A stretch of 64,000 bases of DNA, taken from Deltaproteobacteria bacterium (lineage in GTDB: Bacteria; Desulfobacterota; Desulfobacteria; Desulfobacterales; UBA2156). A program made the position numbers and the translations under genes. The notes under the pieces are model-generated. The model saw nothing but the letters and a program-made list of their open reading frames with translations. It ran no database searches and had not been told where the DNA came from. Positions 7,116 through 16,446 of this stretch are shown here, in pieces (within the stretch, counting starts at the first letter, position 1; the number at the start of each line of letters is the position of its first letter). Location of the stretch: the NCBI GenBank assembly GCA_019309485.1, contig JAFDGC010000009.1, positions 45,638 through 109,637 of the forward strand, written 5' to 3'.

Positions 7116-10100
7116 ATGGCGCACCTGAGCCTTGTCACCGGGAATCGGCTGGAGCGCCTCGTCGAGGCGTTGGCGGAGGTCGTGGCACAGCCCGTATCCG
7201 ACCCCCTCATCCCGGACATCATCGTCGTTCAGAGCAAGGGGATGGAGCGGTGGGTACGCATGGCCTTGGCCCGGATCAACGGCATTTGCGCCAACGCTGC
7301 CTTCCCTTTCCCCAAGGCGTTCCTGGAGGATGTTTGCCGAAGATGCTTTTCAGACTATCTTCCTTCCTCCCTGGTGGATCCGGACGTTCTGACCTTTCGC
7401 ATCCTGGACCGCCTCGACAAATACACCGGAAATCCGGCCTTTGAACCCCTCTGGGCGTATCTGGAAGACGATGCCGACCCTTTGAAACACTACGGCATTT
7501 CCCGCAGGATAGCCCATCTTTTCGACCAGTATCTCGTCTTTCGTCCCGACATGATCTTTTCCTGGGAAAGAGGAAAGGATACCGACTGGCAGGCCGTGCT
7601 GTGGCGCGATTTGACCGGGGATCCTCCCCATTTTCATCCGGCCTTCTGGATGAAACGCCTGGTAGAGGAAATCCGAAAGGAACGCGTCTGTCTCGACGCC
7701 CATTTCCATCGGGTCTGCATTTTTGGAATTTCCTATCTTCCCCCTGCTTACCTCCAGGTCATCGCCCAAGTGTCCCGCCAGATCCCTGTCTTCCTTTTTT
7801 TAATGAATCCCTGCCGGGAATACTGGTCCGATATCGTTTCCGATTTCCAGGCTCGCCGCATCCAGGCCGACTATCCCGAGGCCGCCTGCTTAAAACAGGA
7901 CCTGCACATGGAACGGGGGAACCGTTTGCTGTCGGCCTGGGGAGTCCAGGGGAAGCAATTCTTCTCCGCCGTGAACGCCCTGGAAGCACGTATGGAAGAG
8001 CGATTCCAGGAACCCGGGGACGACACCCTCCTTTCCGGAATTCAAAGCGACATCCTGACCCTGTCGGACCCGGAAGGTTCCATGGACCGGGGCACAACAC
8101 CCCGTAAACCGAAACCGGTGGACCGCTCCATCTGGGTTCACGCCTGTCACAGCCCCATGCGGGAAATGGAGGTTCTCCGGGACCTGATTCTGGATCTTTT
8201 CGAATCCCAACCCGATCTTTCTCCCCGGGACATTCTGGTGATGGCCCCGGACATCGAGGTTTATGCACCTTTCATCCAAGCCGTTTTCGGGGGCTCCGCC
8301 GGGAAGGATGTCCGAATCCCTTTTCACATCGCCGATCGGGGAGGCGGGGCGGAAGGGGAGGCGGTGGCGGCCTTTTTGTCCATCCTTGCCCTTTACGACA
8401 CCCGTTTGGGGGCCGCACAGGTCCTGGAGATTCTGGATTACACCCCTGTTCAACGGCGATTCGGCTTGTCCGAAGCAGACGTTCGAACCATCGGGCAATG
8501 GATCCGAGAGACCGGTATCCGGTGGGGGGTCGATGCCGAGGATCGGCGTCGATGGAAGGTCCCCGGATTCTTTGAAAACACGTGGGAAGCCGGAGTGGAA
8601 CGCCTCCTCTTGGGATACGCCATGGCCGGGGACGCCGATCAGGATGTGGCCGGGATCTTGCCATACGGTCAATTATCCGGTGAAACGGCTTCCGTCCTGG
8701 CGTCCTTTACGGCCTTTTATGATCATGTCGTATCCGTATATAATGAATTGAATCACTTAAAAAATATAGATGGTTGGATACAATTTCTGAATCAATTAAT
8801 CAAAGATTTGATGGATATTGACGCGTCGGAAGATCAGGGAGTTTTTATCATCCGGGAAGCGATTCACCGTCTCGGATGGGCGGGGAACCAGGCGGAATTC
8901 CGCCGAACATTGGATTTTTCAATCATCCGGTCTTTTCTGGAGGAACGTCTGGAACAGAAAACAGAGGGGCGCCGCTTTGCCTCGGAGGGTGTCACGTTTT
9001 GTACATTCCTTCCCATGCGAAGCATCCCGGCCCAAGTGGTTTGCCTCGTGGGGATGAACGATGGGGCCTTTCCCAGGGAGGATTTTTCCGTGACCTTCGA
9101 CCGGATGGCGCGGCATCCCAGGGCCGGCGACCGCTCCCGCCGGCGGGATGACCAGTACCTCTTCCTGGAAGCCCTTCTTTCGGCACGGCAACGACTGTAT
9201 ATCACCTATGTGGGACGGAGCCTGCAGGACAATTCGCCTCTCGCGCCGTCGGTCCTGGTGACCCAACTCCTGGAATACCTTCGCCGTGGATACGGCATCC
9301 CGGAAACCGAACTGGTGGTGCAACACCGCCTCCATCCCTTTTCAAGCGCCTATTTTCAAGGCGATCCGGCATTATTCAGCTATTCCCGGGAAAATTTTAC
9401 CGCTGCAACGCAAAAGAACACCGTCACATCCGGCGCCTCCTTTTTTATCGATGCCCCTCTCCAGGAGCGGGAATCCGCCGCCTTTTCCGTGGATCTGGAA
9501 GCCCTATGCCGCTTCATCTCCCATCCGGCCGCCTATTTTTTAAAAGAAAGACTCGGCATTTTTTTATTCGAAGAAGAGGCGCTTTTTCCGGAACGCGAGC
9601 CCTTTTCCCTGGAAGGCCTGGAGGCCTACCGGATGGCCCGTGATCTCATCGAGGCGCGCCTTCACGGGATTTCCACAGAAACCGTCTTCCGGACATGGTG
9701 CCTCGGGGGCCGGCTTCCCCATGGAAACGTGGGACGCGTTCAGTTCCACCGAGTTGCGCAGGAGGCCGCCCCTTTCAGCGTTGCCCTCAAAACGCTTTTC
9801 GAGGATATACCGCCTGAAACCGTTTCAGGAGAAATGGCTTTCGGGGATCTGATCCTTACCGGAAAGGTGGACGGGGTAAGGAAAGGACGGCTGTTCCGAT
9901 ACCGGTATGCCAAGACCCAGGGGAAAGACCTTTTGGATACCTGGACCCGATACCTGTTTTTGAAAGCCGTTTCCCCCAAAGCCGTAAACGAAGCCTTTTA
10001 CCTGGCAAAGGATGCCGGCTACCGATTTCTTCCGGTGCAAAACGCGTCTTCTTTGCTGGAACCGATCCTCCATCTTTATCGGAAGGGACGATCTGCTCCG

Positions 10101-10346
10101 GTCCCCCTTTTTCCCCAGTCTTCTTACGAATATGCATGCCAGCGGTTTCAAAAGGGGCGTTCCCGAAAAGAAGCCCTGGAAAGGGCGCTCAAGAAATGGA
10201 CCGGAACCGACTTCATCGAAGGAGATTCCCGGGACCCGGCCATCGAACGGTGCTTCGGAAAGACGGCGCCGCTGGACGAGGCCTTTGAACAAGCGGCCGA
10301 ATCCGTCTTCTCCCCCTTACTGGCGCACCTGGAAAAGGAGGCGTAA
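7116..10346 (+). CDS. recC: Exodeoxyribonuclease V subunit gamma (RecC)
   Basis: RecC is the Chi-scanning subunit of RecBCD, which resects double-strand breaks for RecA loading. The 1076-residue protein starts LSLVTGNRLERLVEALA and contains the family blocks VQSKGMERWVRMALA, PFPKAFLEDVC, FGISYLPPAYLQ and WVHACHSPMREMEVLRDLILDLF, followed by a degenerate helicase fold without a Walker A motif, as expected for RecC. The order recC-recB-recD with gaps of 5 and 4 bases indicates one transcript. The ribosome binding site is weak. A strikingly AT-rich stretch at about 8735-8820 encodes a helical segment inside this otherwise GC-rich gene. Confidence 0.93.
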   Translation: MAHLSLVTGNRLERLVEALAEVVAQPVSDPLIPDIIVVQSKGMERWVRMALARINGICANAAFPFPKAFLEDVCRRCFSDYLPSSLVDPDVLTFRILDRLDKYTGNPAFEPLWAYLEDDADPLKHYGISRRIAHLFDQYLVFRPDMIFSWERGKDTDWQAVLWRDLTGDPPHFHPAFWMKRLVEEIRKERVCLDAHFHRVCIFGISYLPPAYLQVIAQVSRQIPVFLFLMNPCREYWSDIVSDFQARRIQADYPEAACLKQDLHMERGNRLLSAWGVQGKQFFSAVNALEARMEERFQEPGDDTLLSGIQSDILTLSDPEGSMDRGTTPRKPKPVDRSIWVHACHSPMREMEVLRDLILDLFESQPDLSPRDILVMAPDIEVYAPFIQAVFGGSAGKDVRIPFHIADRGGGAEGEAVAAFLSILALYDTRLGAAQVLEILDYTPVQRRFGLSEADVRTIGQWIRETGIRWGVDAEDRRRWKVPGFFENTWEAGVERLLLGYAMAGDADQDVAGILPYGQLSGETASVLASFTAFYDHVVSVYNELNHLKNIDGWIQFLNQLIKDLMDIDASEDQGVFIIREAIHRLGWAGNQAEFRRTLDFSIIRSFLEERLEQKTEGRRFASEGVTFCTFLPMRSIPAQVVCLVGMNDGAFPREDFSVTFDRMARHPRAGDRSRRRDDQYLFLEALLSARQRLYITYVGRSLQDNSPLAPSVLVTQLLEYLRRGYGIPETELVVQHRLHPFSSAYFQGDPALFSYSRENFTAATQKNTVTSGASFFIDAPLQERESAAFSVDLEALCRFISHPAAYFLKERLGIFLFEEEALFPEREPFSLEGLEAYRMARDLIEARLHGISTETVFRTWCLGGRLPHGNVGRVQFHRVAQEAAPFSVALKTLFEDIPPETVSGEMAFGDLILTGKVDGVRKGRLFRYRYAKTQGKDLLDTWTRYLFLKAVSPKAVNEAFYLAKDAGYRFLPVQNASSLLEPILHLYRKGRSAPVPLFPQSSYEYACQRFQKGRSRKEALERALKKWTGTDFIEGDSRDPAIERCFGKTAPLDEAFEQAAESVFSPLLAHLEKEA

Positions 10347-10351
10347 GGGGC

Positions 10352-13300
10352 ATGAAGGAACTCGATATCTGCACCGTTCCCCTGGAAGGAACCACCCTCA
10401 TCGAAGCCAGCGCCGGGACCGGAAAGACCTGGTCCATCACCGGCCTGTTCCTGAGGCTTATCCTGGAAAAACGCCTGACGGTGGACCAAATTTTAGTCGT
10501 GACGTTCACCAATGCCGCCACCGAAGAACTGCGGATAAGGGTCCGAAAACGGCTTTTGGACGCCCGGAACGCCCTTGCGTCAGGGAAAGCGCCCCGGAAG
10601 GATGCGGTACTGGTCCACGTGACCCGAAAATACGCCGGCGATCCAAAGGCCAGGACCGCTCTCACCGATGCGCTCCGGGATTTCGATACCGCCGCCATTT
10701 TCACCATCCATGGATTTTGCAGCCGGCTGCTGCAGGAGTGGAGCTTCGAGACCGGTTCCCCTTTCGACCTTACGCTTGTCACGGATCCGGTTTCCCTGGT
10801 CCAGGAGGTGTGCGACGATTTCTGGCGGATTCATTTTTATCATGCCCCTCCGGAGTTTATCGCCTTCTGTCAGAGACACGTGAAAGGGCCTGAAGCTCTT
10901 CATGCCATGCTTTTGAAAATCCGTCGTCCGAAAGTCGAATTTCTCCCGAAAACCCAGGCCGCCCCCCTTACCGGGCTGATGGAATTCCGGCGACTCTTCC
11001 GCCGGGTAAAGGCGGCATGGCCCGAATCCAAGAATGCCGTTGCCTTGCTTTTGGAAAAAAGCCCTTTGAATCGGCGCATCTATTCCCTTAAGCGCTGCCG
11101 GGAACTGGTGGCGGACATGGACCATTGGATGGAATCCGGGGCGCCGGGATTCCCGGTGATGGAGAGCGTTGGCCGTCTCACGCCCGGGGCGTTAACAGAC
11201 GCCACAAAAAAAGGGGGGCGACCTCCGATTCATCCGTTTTTCGACCTGTGCGGAAGGCTTTGGGAGGCCGCCGAGATTCTGGATCGTCGGATGCACCGGC
11301 GGCTCGTTTTCCTGAAAACCCGGTTTTTCTCTTTTGCCGAGACCCGCCTGGCCGAAAAAAAGCGCAGACACCGGATTCAATTTTACGAAGATCTTTTGAA
11401 GGCGGTGCAACGCGCCCTTCACGGCAAAGGGGGACGCCGTCTGATCCGCACAGTGGCCGAAAAGTATCAAGCGGCGCTGGTGGACGAGTTTCAGGATACG
11501 GATCCGGTCCAGTACGAGATCTTTTTCAGGCTTTTTTCGCATCCGGGACAGGTCTTTTTCATGATCGGGGATCCCAAACAGGCGGTTTACGGATTCCGGG
11601 GCGCCGATGTTTTTTCCTACATGGAGGCCGCCAGGCGCGCTCCCAAACGCCACACCCTGATCCGGAATTTCCGGTCCACACCGGGATTGGTCCGGTCCGT
11701 CAACACCCTCTTTGCCGATGTGCCGTTACCGTTTGTCTTCAAGGAGATTCCCTTTCAAAAAGGAAGCGCCGCTGAAAAGGAAAGCGATGGACCGGAGCCT
11801 GAACCAGCCTCCCTGGAGATTTGGTTCGTTCCCGGGAAAAACGAAAAACCCGTGGGTAAGACCGAAGCGACAACAGCGGTATCCCGCGCCGTGGCCGGAA
11901 AGATTCTTACTCTCCTTGAGGCCGGAAATTTCCAGGAAAAGGAAATGGCCGTCCTGGTGCGCACCCACCGGCAGGCCCGAATCATCAAGGAAGCGCTTTT
12001 TGAAAAACGGATTCCGGCGGTCCTTTTCAGCGACAAGAACGTTTTCGATTCCCATGAAGCCGCAGAATTGGAGCGGGTCCTGACGGGGATTCAAAACCCC
12101 CTGCACCTTTCACGTGTAAAAGCCGCCCTGGCCACGGACATGATGGGATTCACGGCCCGTGATCTGGATACGGCGGATACGGAAAATCCGGTCTTTGAAG
12201 CGGCCTTGGCCCGGTTCAGGCGCTATCAGGACCTGTGGCGCATCGAAGGGTTCATCCCCATGTTCGCCGAGCTCATGGAGCAGGAAGGGGTAAGCCCCCG
12301 CCTGATCCGTTATCCGGACGGAGAAAGGCGCCTGACCAATCTGTCACATCTTGCCCAGCTCCTCCAGGAAGTCTCGTGGCGGCACCCGCATGCCATGGGG
12401 CGCCTGGTGAAATGGATATCCGAACACCGGGATCGGAATGCACCCCGATCGGAAGCGCACCAACTCCGCCTCGAATCCGATGAAAACGCCGTGACCATCG
12501 TCACCATGCACCGGAGCAAAGGACTCGAGTACCCTGTGGTGTTCTGCCCTTTTGCATGGGAAGGGATAGAGGAAAAGGAAGACCTTGCCGCTTTTCACGA
12601 TCCCGAATCGGGATTCCCCCTGGTGGTCGATCTCGATCCAAAACCCCATCCCAAAACGCTTCACCTGACTCAAAAGGAACGCCTCGCCGAAAGCATCCGC
12701 CTTTTGTATGTGGCCGTGACACGGGCGAAAAATCGATGCTTCGTGGCCTGGGGAAGGGTTCGATCGGCCGAAACATCGGCCATGGCCTATTTACTGCATC
12801 CTTTCCGGAGTACCGTCTTGGATGATCCGAATGCCTTTCCCCTGGGCGTTTTGGCCCAAACCGTTTCCCAAAAAAACGACGCGGCGCTCCTGGCCGCGTT
12901 GCAGGCGCTGGCCCGGCGGTCGGGCGGAAGCATTACCGTTTCCATGCTCCCGGAACCCCGAGCCGAAAAGCGGCCTCCGGAAAAAACAAAAACCCCGGCG
13001 GTGGCGTGCCGACGCTTTTCAGGGAAGATCCTCCAGGGAATGAAAACCGCAAGTTATTCTTCCCTTGTCAGCGGTGCCGAAGCGTTGGACATGGACCACA
13101 AAGACTATACGGATCCCCCCCTTCCGGCTCCGGAAGATCTCCACGGGCCGGATATCTTCGCTTTTCCGTCCGGGGCTCTGGCCGGGCGATGCTTCCACGC
13201 CCTTTTCGAATCCATCGACTTTTCCATTCCCCCTGCAGCACAAAAGCCGTTGGTCTCATCGATTTTGTCGGCCTACGGTTTCGGTCAGGAATGGACGGAA

Positions 13301-13900
13301 ATCGTGTGTGATGCGGCCCACCGAGTCCTTTCCGCTTGTCTCCAGTCAGATGAGCGGTGCTTACGCCTTTCAGCACTCTCACCGGCGGATCGGATTCATG
13401 AAATGGAATTCGACTTTCCGGTGAAACCGGTTTCACCGGAAGTCCTGGCCGAGGCCTTCGGGAAGCAGGAGAATCCGAAAAAGGAATTTGACTTTTCCGG
13501 GCGCATGAAAAAACTCTTCTTTTTCCCCTGGGAAGGTTACCTCCGGGGCTTCATCGATTTAGTCGCCTTCTACGAAGGGCGGTATTATCTCATCGACTGG
13601 AAATCGAACCTTCTGGGGGTCGGGTGCGACGCCTATGCCGCAACCCGTCTGGCCAGGGTCGTGGAAGAAGAATACTACTTTCTCCAATACCATCTTTACG
13701 TGCTGGCCCTGTACCGGCACCTCAAGCGGAAAAAGCCCGGATTTTCGTATGCAAAGGAATTCGGGGGGGTCTATTATCTTTTTATCCGCGGGATCCACCC
13801 GGACCCGGAAACGGGTGTGTCCCGGACGGGTGTATATTACGATCTCCCGGATTTGGAGCGCATCGAGGCCCTGGAAAAGGCCTTGATGCCGTCTATCTGA
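10352..13900 (+). CDS. recB: Exodeoxyribonuclease V subunit beta (RecB)
   Basis: RecB is the 3'-5' helicase and nuclease subunit of RecBCD. The 1182-residue protein has Walker A ASAGTGKT at 19-26, Walker B LVDEFQDTDP near 375, the UvrD-type motif RNFRSTPGLVRSVNTLF near 440, TMHRSKGLEYPVVF near 718 and RLLYVAVTRAKNRCFV near 786. The C-terminal nuclease domain shows GFIDLVAFYEGRYYLIDWKSN near 1065-1086, where the D...DWK residues bind the catalytic metal. Both enzymatic domains therefore look intact. AAGGGG precedes the ATG. The protein should act in the cytoplasm with the flanking recC and recD products. The Chi sequence it recognises cannot be inferred here. Confidence 0.95.
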   Translation: MKELDICTVPLEGTTLIEASAGTGKTWSITGLFLRLILEKRLTVDQILVVTFTNAATEELRIRVRKRLLDARNALASGKAPRKDAVLVHVTRKYAGDPKARTALTDALRDFDTAAIFTIHGFCSRLLQEWSFETGSPFDLTLVTDPVSLVQEVCDDFWRIHFYHAPPEFIAFCQRHVKGPEALHAMLLKIRRPKVEFLPKTQAAPLTGLMEFRRLFRRVKAAWPESKNAVALLLEKSPLNRRIYSLKRCRELVADMDHWMESGAPGFPVMESVGRLTPGALTDATKKGGRPPIHPFFDLCGRLWEAAEILDRRMHRRLVFLKTRFFSFAETRLAEKKRRHRIQFYEDLLKAVQRALHGKGGRRLIRTVAEKYQAALVDEFQDTDPVQYEIFFRLFSHPGQVFFMIGDPKQAVYGFRGADVFSYMEAARRAPKRHTLIRNFRSTPGLVRSVNTLFADVPLPFVFKEIPFQKGSAAEKESDGPEPEPASLEIWFVPGKNEKPVGKTEATTAVSRAVAGKILTLLEAGNFQEKEMAVLVRTHRQARIIKEALFEKRIPAVLFSDKNVFDSHEAAELERVLTGIQNPLHLSRVKAALATDMMGFTARDLDTADTENPVFEAALARFRRYQDLWRIEGFIPMFAELMEQEGVSPRLIRYPDGERRLTNLSHLAQLLQEVSWRHPHAMGRLVKWISEHRDRNAPRSEAHQLRLESDENAVTIVTMHRSKGLEYPVVFCPFAWEGIEEKEDLAAFHDPESGFPLVVDLDPKPHPKTLHLTQKERLAESIRLLYVAVTRAKNRCFVAWGRVRSAETSAMAYLLHPFRSTVLDDPNAFPLGVLAQTVSQKNDAALLAALQALARRSGGSITVSMLPEPRAEKRPPEKTKTPAVACRRFSGKILQGMKTASYSSLVSGAEALDMDHKDYTDPPLPAPEDLHGPDIFAFPSGALAGRCFHALFESIDFSIPPAAQKPLVSSILSAYGFGQEWTEIVCDAAHRVLSACLQSDERCLRLSALSPADRIHEMEFDFPVKPVSPEVLAEAFGKQENPKKEFDFSGRMKKLFFFPWEGYLRGFIDLVAFYEGRYYLIDWKSNLLGVGCDAYAATRLARVVEEEYYFLQYHLYVLALYRHLKRKKPGFSYAKEFGGVYYLFIRGIHPDPETGVSRTGVYYDLPDLERIEALEKALMPSI

Positions 13901-13904
13901 ACCG

Positions 13905-15785
13905 ATGGAAAATCATTTCAAATTTTCCGATACCCTGGCAAATCGGCTCCTTTCGGGTAAAATGTTTTCCCATCTGGACGTTCGTTTCGGCCGGCTGATG
14001 CTCCGTCTTTCGGGTACCGAAGACGGGAGCCTTTTCCTGGCTGCGGCCCTGGTCAGCCGTGCCGCCGGAGAAGGGCACGTTTGTGTCGACCTGGAATCCA
14101 TCGGGGGGAAACCCTTCACGGATGCACCGGGAAACCCGCCGGAACGGGTGCTTCCCAAGGCCGAGACCTGGAGGAAAACCTTGTCCGAAAGCCCCGTGGT
14201 GGGAGACGGAACGGCCTTTACGCCCCTGGTGCTGGACGGTGCCGGTCGGCTGTATCTTTACCGGTTATGGAAAGCCGAAACCACCTGCGCAACACATCTG
14301 CTGAAGCGGGCCCGCTCCCGGTATCCGACCGTTTCCGTGCATCGGTTCAACGACGCCCTTGGGCGGCTTTTTCCCGGGGGCGCCGGAACATTCGACGACC
14401 GGCAGGCGGCAGCGGCCGCCGTGGCCGCCACCCGGAGGCTCTGCATCCTTTCCGGAGGTCCCGGAACAGGAAAGACCCATACGGCGGCAAAGATCATCGC
14501 CCTGATGCTTCTTCTCGAGATTTTCCCGAGACCTCGCATCTTCCTGGCCGCTCCCACCGGAAAAGCGGCGGCCCGCCTAAGAGAATCCATCCGTTCCGTC
14601 AAGGACTCACTTCCCATCAGCGATGCCCTCAAGATTATGATTCCCGAGGACGCCGCCACCCTCCACCGGATCCTGGGGCGCATTCCCGGGAGACCCGATT
14701 TCCGTTTTCATGAGAACAACCCGCTCCCTGCGGACCTGGTCATCGTGGACGAAGCGTCCATGGTGGACCTGACCATGGCATCGGCGCTTTTCAAGGCCGT
14801 ACCGGAATCGGCCGGAATCGTCCTCATGGGAGACAGCCACCAACTGGCTTCCGTGGAGTCAGGGTATGTCCTGGGAGACATCTGCCAAGGGGCTTTTCTT
14901 GCCGGAAAAGAGAAAGGAGCGCCGAATGCCGAAAAAACGGGGGCGGAAATTTCCGGAAAAGCCCCTGATGCCGCCAACGATCCGAAAGACGGGCTTTCCG
15001 GCTGCATTGTTTTCCTCGAAAAAAATTATCGGTTTTCCGACACCAGCGGCATCCGGCAGCTGAGCCGGGCCGTTGTCCAGGGGGATGGGGACGCGGTGAT
15101 GGAGATCCTTCGCTCCGGAGCCTTCGATGATCTCCAATGGGTGGGGACCAATCCGTCGAAAGAATGGGAATCGAGTCTTTCCGGGGCGATTGTAAAAGGG
15201 TTCGGGCCGTGCGTGAACGCCCGGGATCCGGGACAGGCTCTAAAGGCATTGGAGGGATTCCGCATGCTTTCCGCCGTCAATCATGGGACCTTCGGCGTCA
15301 CGGGCCTCAATGCGTTTGCGGAAACCCTCTTGCGCCGCCGGGGATGGATTCCGGGGGGGCGTCAGCGGTATGCCGCCGGATATCCGGGCAGGCCCATTCT
15401 CATTACCCGGAACCTTCATGAGCTCCGCCTTTTCAACGGTGATACGGGAGTGATTTGGCGCGCCACTGATGGTGGTCTCTATGCGGTCTTTCCCGAAGAG
15501 GACGGGGAATGCCGGCGCGTAGCCATTCCCCGGCTCCCGGAGCACGAGACCGCCTACGCCGTGACGGTGCACAAGGCCCAGGGATCCGAGTTCGACGAAG
15601 TCCTCTTGATCCTTCCGGAACAGGATACCCCCCTTCTTACCCGGGAACTCCTGTACACGGGGATCACCCGGGCCCGTCACCGCCTGATCCTGTATGCCGG
15701 TGAGGGTGCCATTCGCCGCGCGGTGTCACGGCGGATCCAGCGGCGTTCAGGCCTGAAAGACGCCTTGTGGGGATCCGGAACTTAA
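13905..15785 (+). CDS. recD: Exodeoxyribonuclease V subunit alpha (RecD)
   Basis: RecD is the 5'-3' helicase of RecBCD. In the 626 residues Walker A GGPGTGKTHTAAKI is near 184, Walker B VIVDEASMVD near 280, and the C-terminal motif AVTVHKAQGSEFDEVLLILP near 551 with LLYTGITRARHRLILYA completes the SF1B helicase. An N-terminal domain of about 150 residues, needed to contact RecC in the known complex, is present, so this is RecD of a RecBCD complex rather than the free-standing RecD2. It starts four bases after recB, and its last four bases overlap the convergent OsmC-like gene. Confidence 0.93.
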   Translation: MENHFKFSDTLANRLLSGKMFSHLDVRFGRLMLRLSGTEDGSLFLAAALVSRAAGEGHVCVDLESIGGKPFTDAPGNPPERVLPKAETWRKTLSESPVVGDGTAFTPLVLDGAGRLYLYRLWKAETTCATHLLKRARSRYPTVSVHRFNDALGRLFPGGAGTFDDRQAAAAAVAATRRLCILSGGPGTGKTHTAAKIIALMLLLEIFPRPRIFLAAPTGKAAARLRESIRSVKDSLPISDALKIMIPEDAATLHRILGRIPGRPDFRFHENNPLPADLVIVDEASMVDLTMASALFKAVPESAGIVLMGDSHQLASVESGYVLGDICQGAFLAGKEKGAPNAEKTGAEISGKAPDAANDPKDGLSGCIVFLEKNYRFSDTSGIRQLSRAVVQGDGDAVMEILRSGAFDDLQWVGTNPSKEWESSLSGAIVKGFGPCVNARDPGQALKALEGFRMLSAVNHGTFGVTGLNAFAETLLRRRGWIPGGRQRYAAGYPGRPILITRNLHELRLFNGDTGVIWRATDGGLYAVFPEEDGECRRVAIPRLPEHETAYAVTVHKAQGSEFDEVLLILPEQDTPLLTRELLYTGITRARHRLILYAGEGAIRRAVSRRIQRRSGLKDALWGSGT

Positions 15786-16210
15786 CCCGGCGCGGGGTTT
15801 TCTTCCGGCAGGATGCGGTGCTCTGTGGTGATCTCTGCCACGCCCCTGAGGGTCACCCCCACCGAACAGTATTTGTCCTGGGAAAGGGTGATGGCCTGTT
15901 CCACCGCCTTGGGCGTCAAGCCCTTTCCGGCCAGGCGAAAGACCAGATGGATCTTTCGAAAGGTCCAGGGGGGATCTGGATCCTGTTCAGCCGTGGCGGT
16001 CACTTCCAAGAACGAGAGCGCCATTCGCTTTTTTTCAAGGATCTGCACCACATCCACGGAAGAACAGGCCGAAAGCGCAACAAGGAGCATCTCGGAAGGC
16101 TTGACGCCGATTCCGTCGCTCTGCCCGGAAAGAACCACCGAATGGTTGGTGGAATCGATCCCCACAAAATGCTTTCCCTCGATCCATCGCACCCTTGTCT
16201 TTGCCGCCAT
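15782..16210 (-). CDS. OsmC-family protein
   Basis: A 142-residue OsmC/Ohr-type protein. The two redox cysteines are visible as C49 in LSACSSVDVV and C115 in KYCSVGVTL, in the spacing that forms the peroxidase site of the family. Members reduce organic hydroperoxides or related oxidants; this one belongs to the YhfA/OsmC-like branch rather than clearly to Ohr, so the substrate is open. The start is the ATG at 16208-16210 because GGAGGTG lies four to five bases upstream; the six-codon longer frame lacks a ribosome binding site. It converges with recD, overlapping by four bases. Confidence 0.82.
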   Translation of the reverse strand: MAAKTRVRWIEGKHFVGIDSTNHSVVLSGQSDGIGVKPSEMLLVALSACSSVDVVQILEKKRMALSFLEVTATAEQDPDPPWTFRKIHLVFRLAGKGLTPKAVEQAITLSQDKYCSVGVTLRGVAEITTEHRILPEENPAPG

Positions 16211-16311
16211 GTCACACCTCCTGCGCACCCTTTAAAAAAGGTTCATGTTGCATTATCGTTAATGAAGTCGTAACGGTCCTGTTCGGCTGCCTTGTATAGC
16301 GTGACGGGGAT

Positions 16312-16412
16312 GCTTCCCGCAATCCCCGCCTTTTAAGGCGGCGGGTCGAAGGAAGCTTTCTTAAAACGGACAATTTCCTTATCCGGAAGCTCCGCCTGTC
16401 AGGGCGAAGAAG
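16312..16412 (+). repeat. Hairpin repeat, copy A (related to copy B at 32699-32798)
   Basis: This roughly 100-base stretch aligns along its full length with 32699-32798, at about 70 percent identity by eye. Shared blocks are GCTTCnnGCAATnCCCC, CTTTTAAGGCGG, AnGGAAGC, TTTCCTTA/CTTCCTTA and GCnCCGCCnnTCAGGGCG. It holds a perfect CCGCCTT-TT-AAGGCGG hairpin at 16326-16341 and a second, weaker hairpin near 16391-16405. The second resembles the subterminal hairpins of IS200/IS605-type elements. It ends about 20 bases before the ribosome binding site of the next gene. Confidence 0.6.
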
Positions 16413-16446
16413 TTCCGCGCGGCGAAGATTAAGGAGGCGCATCGTC

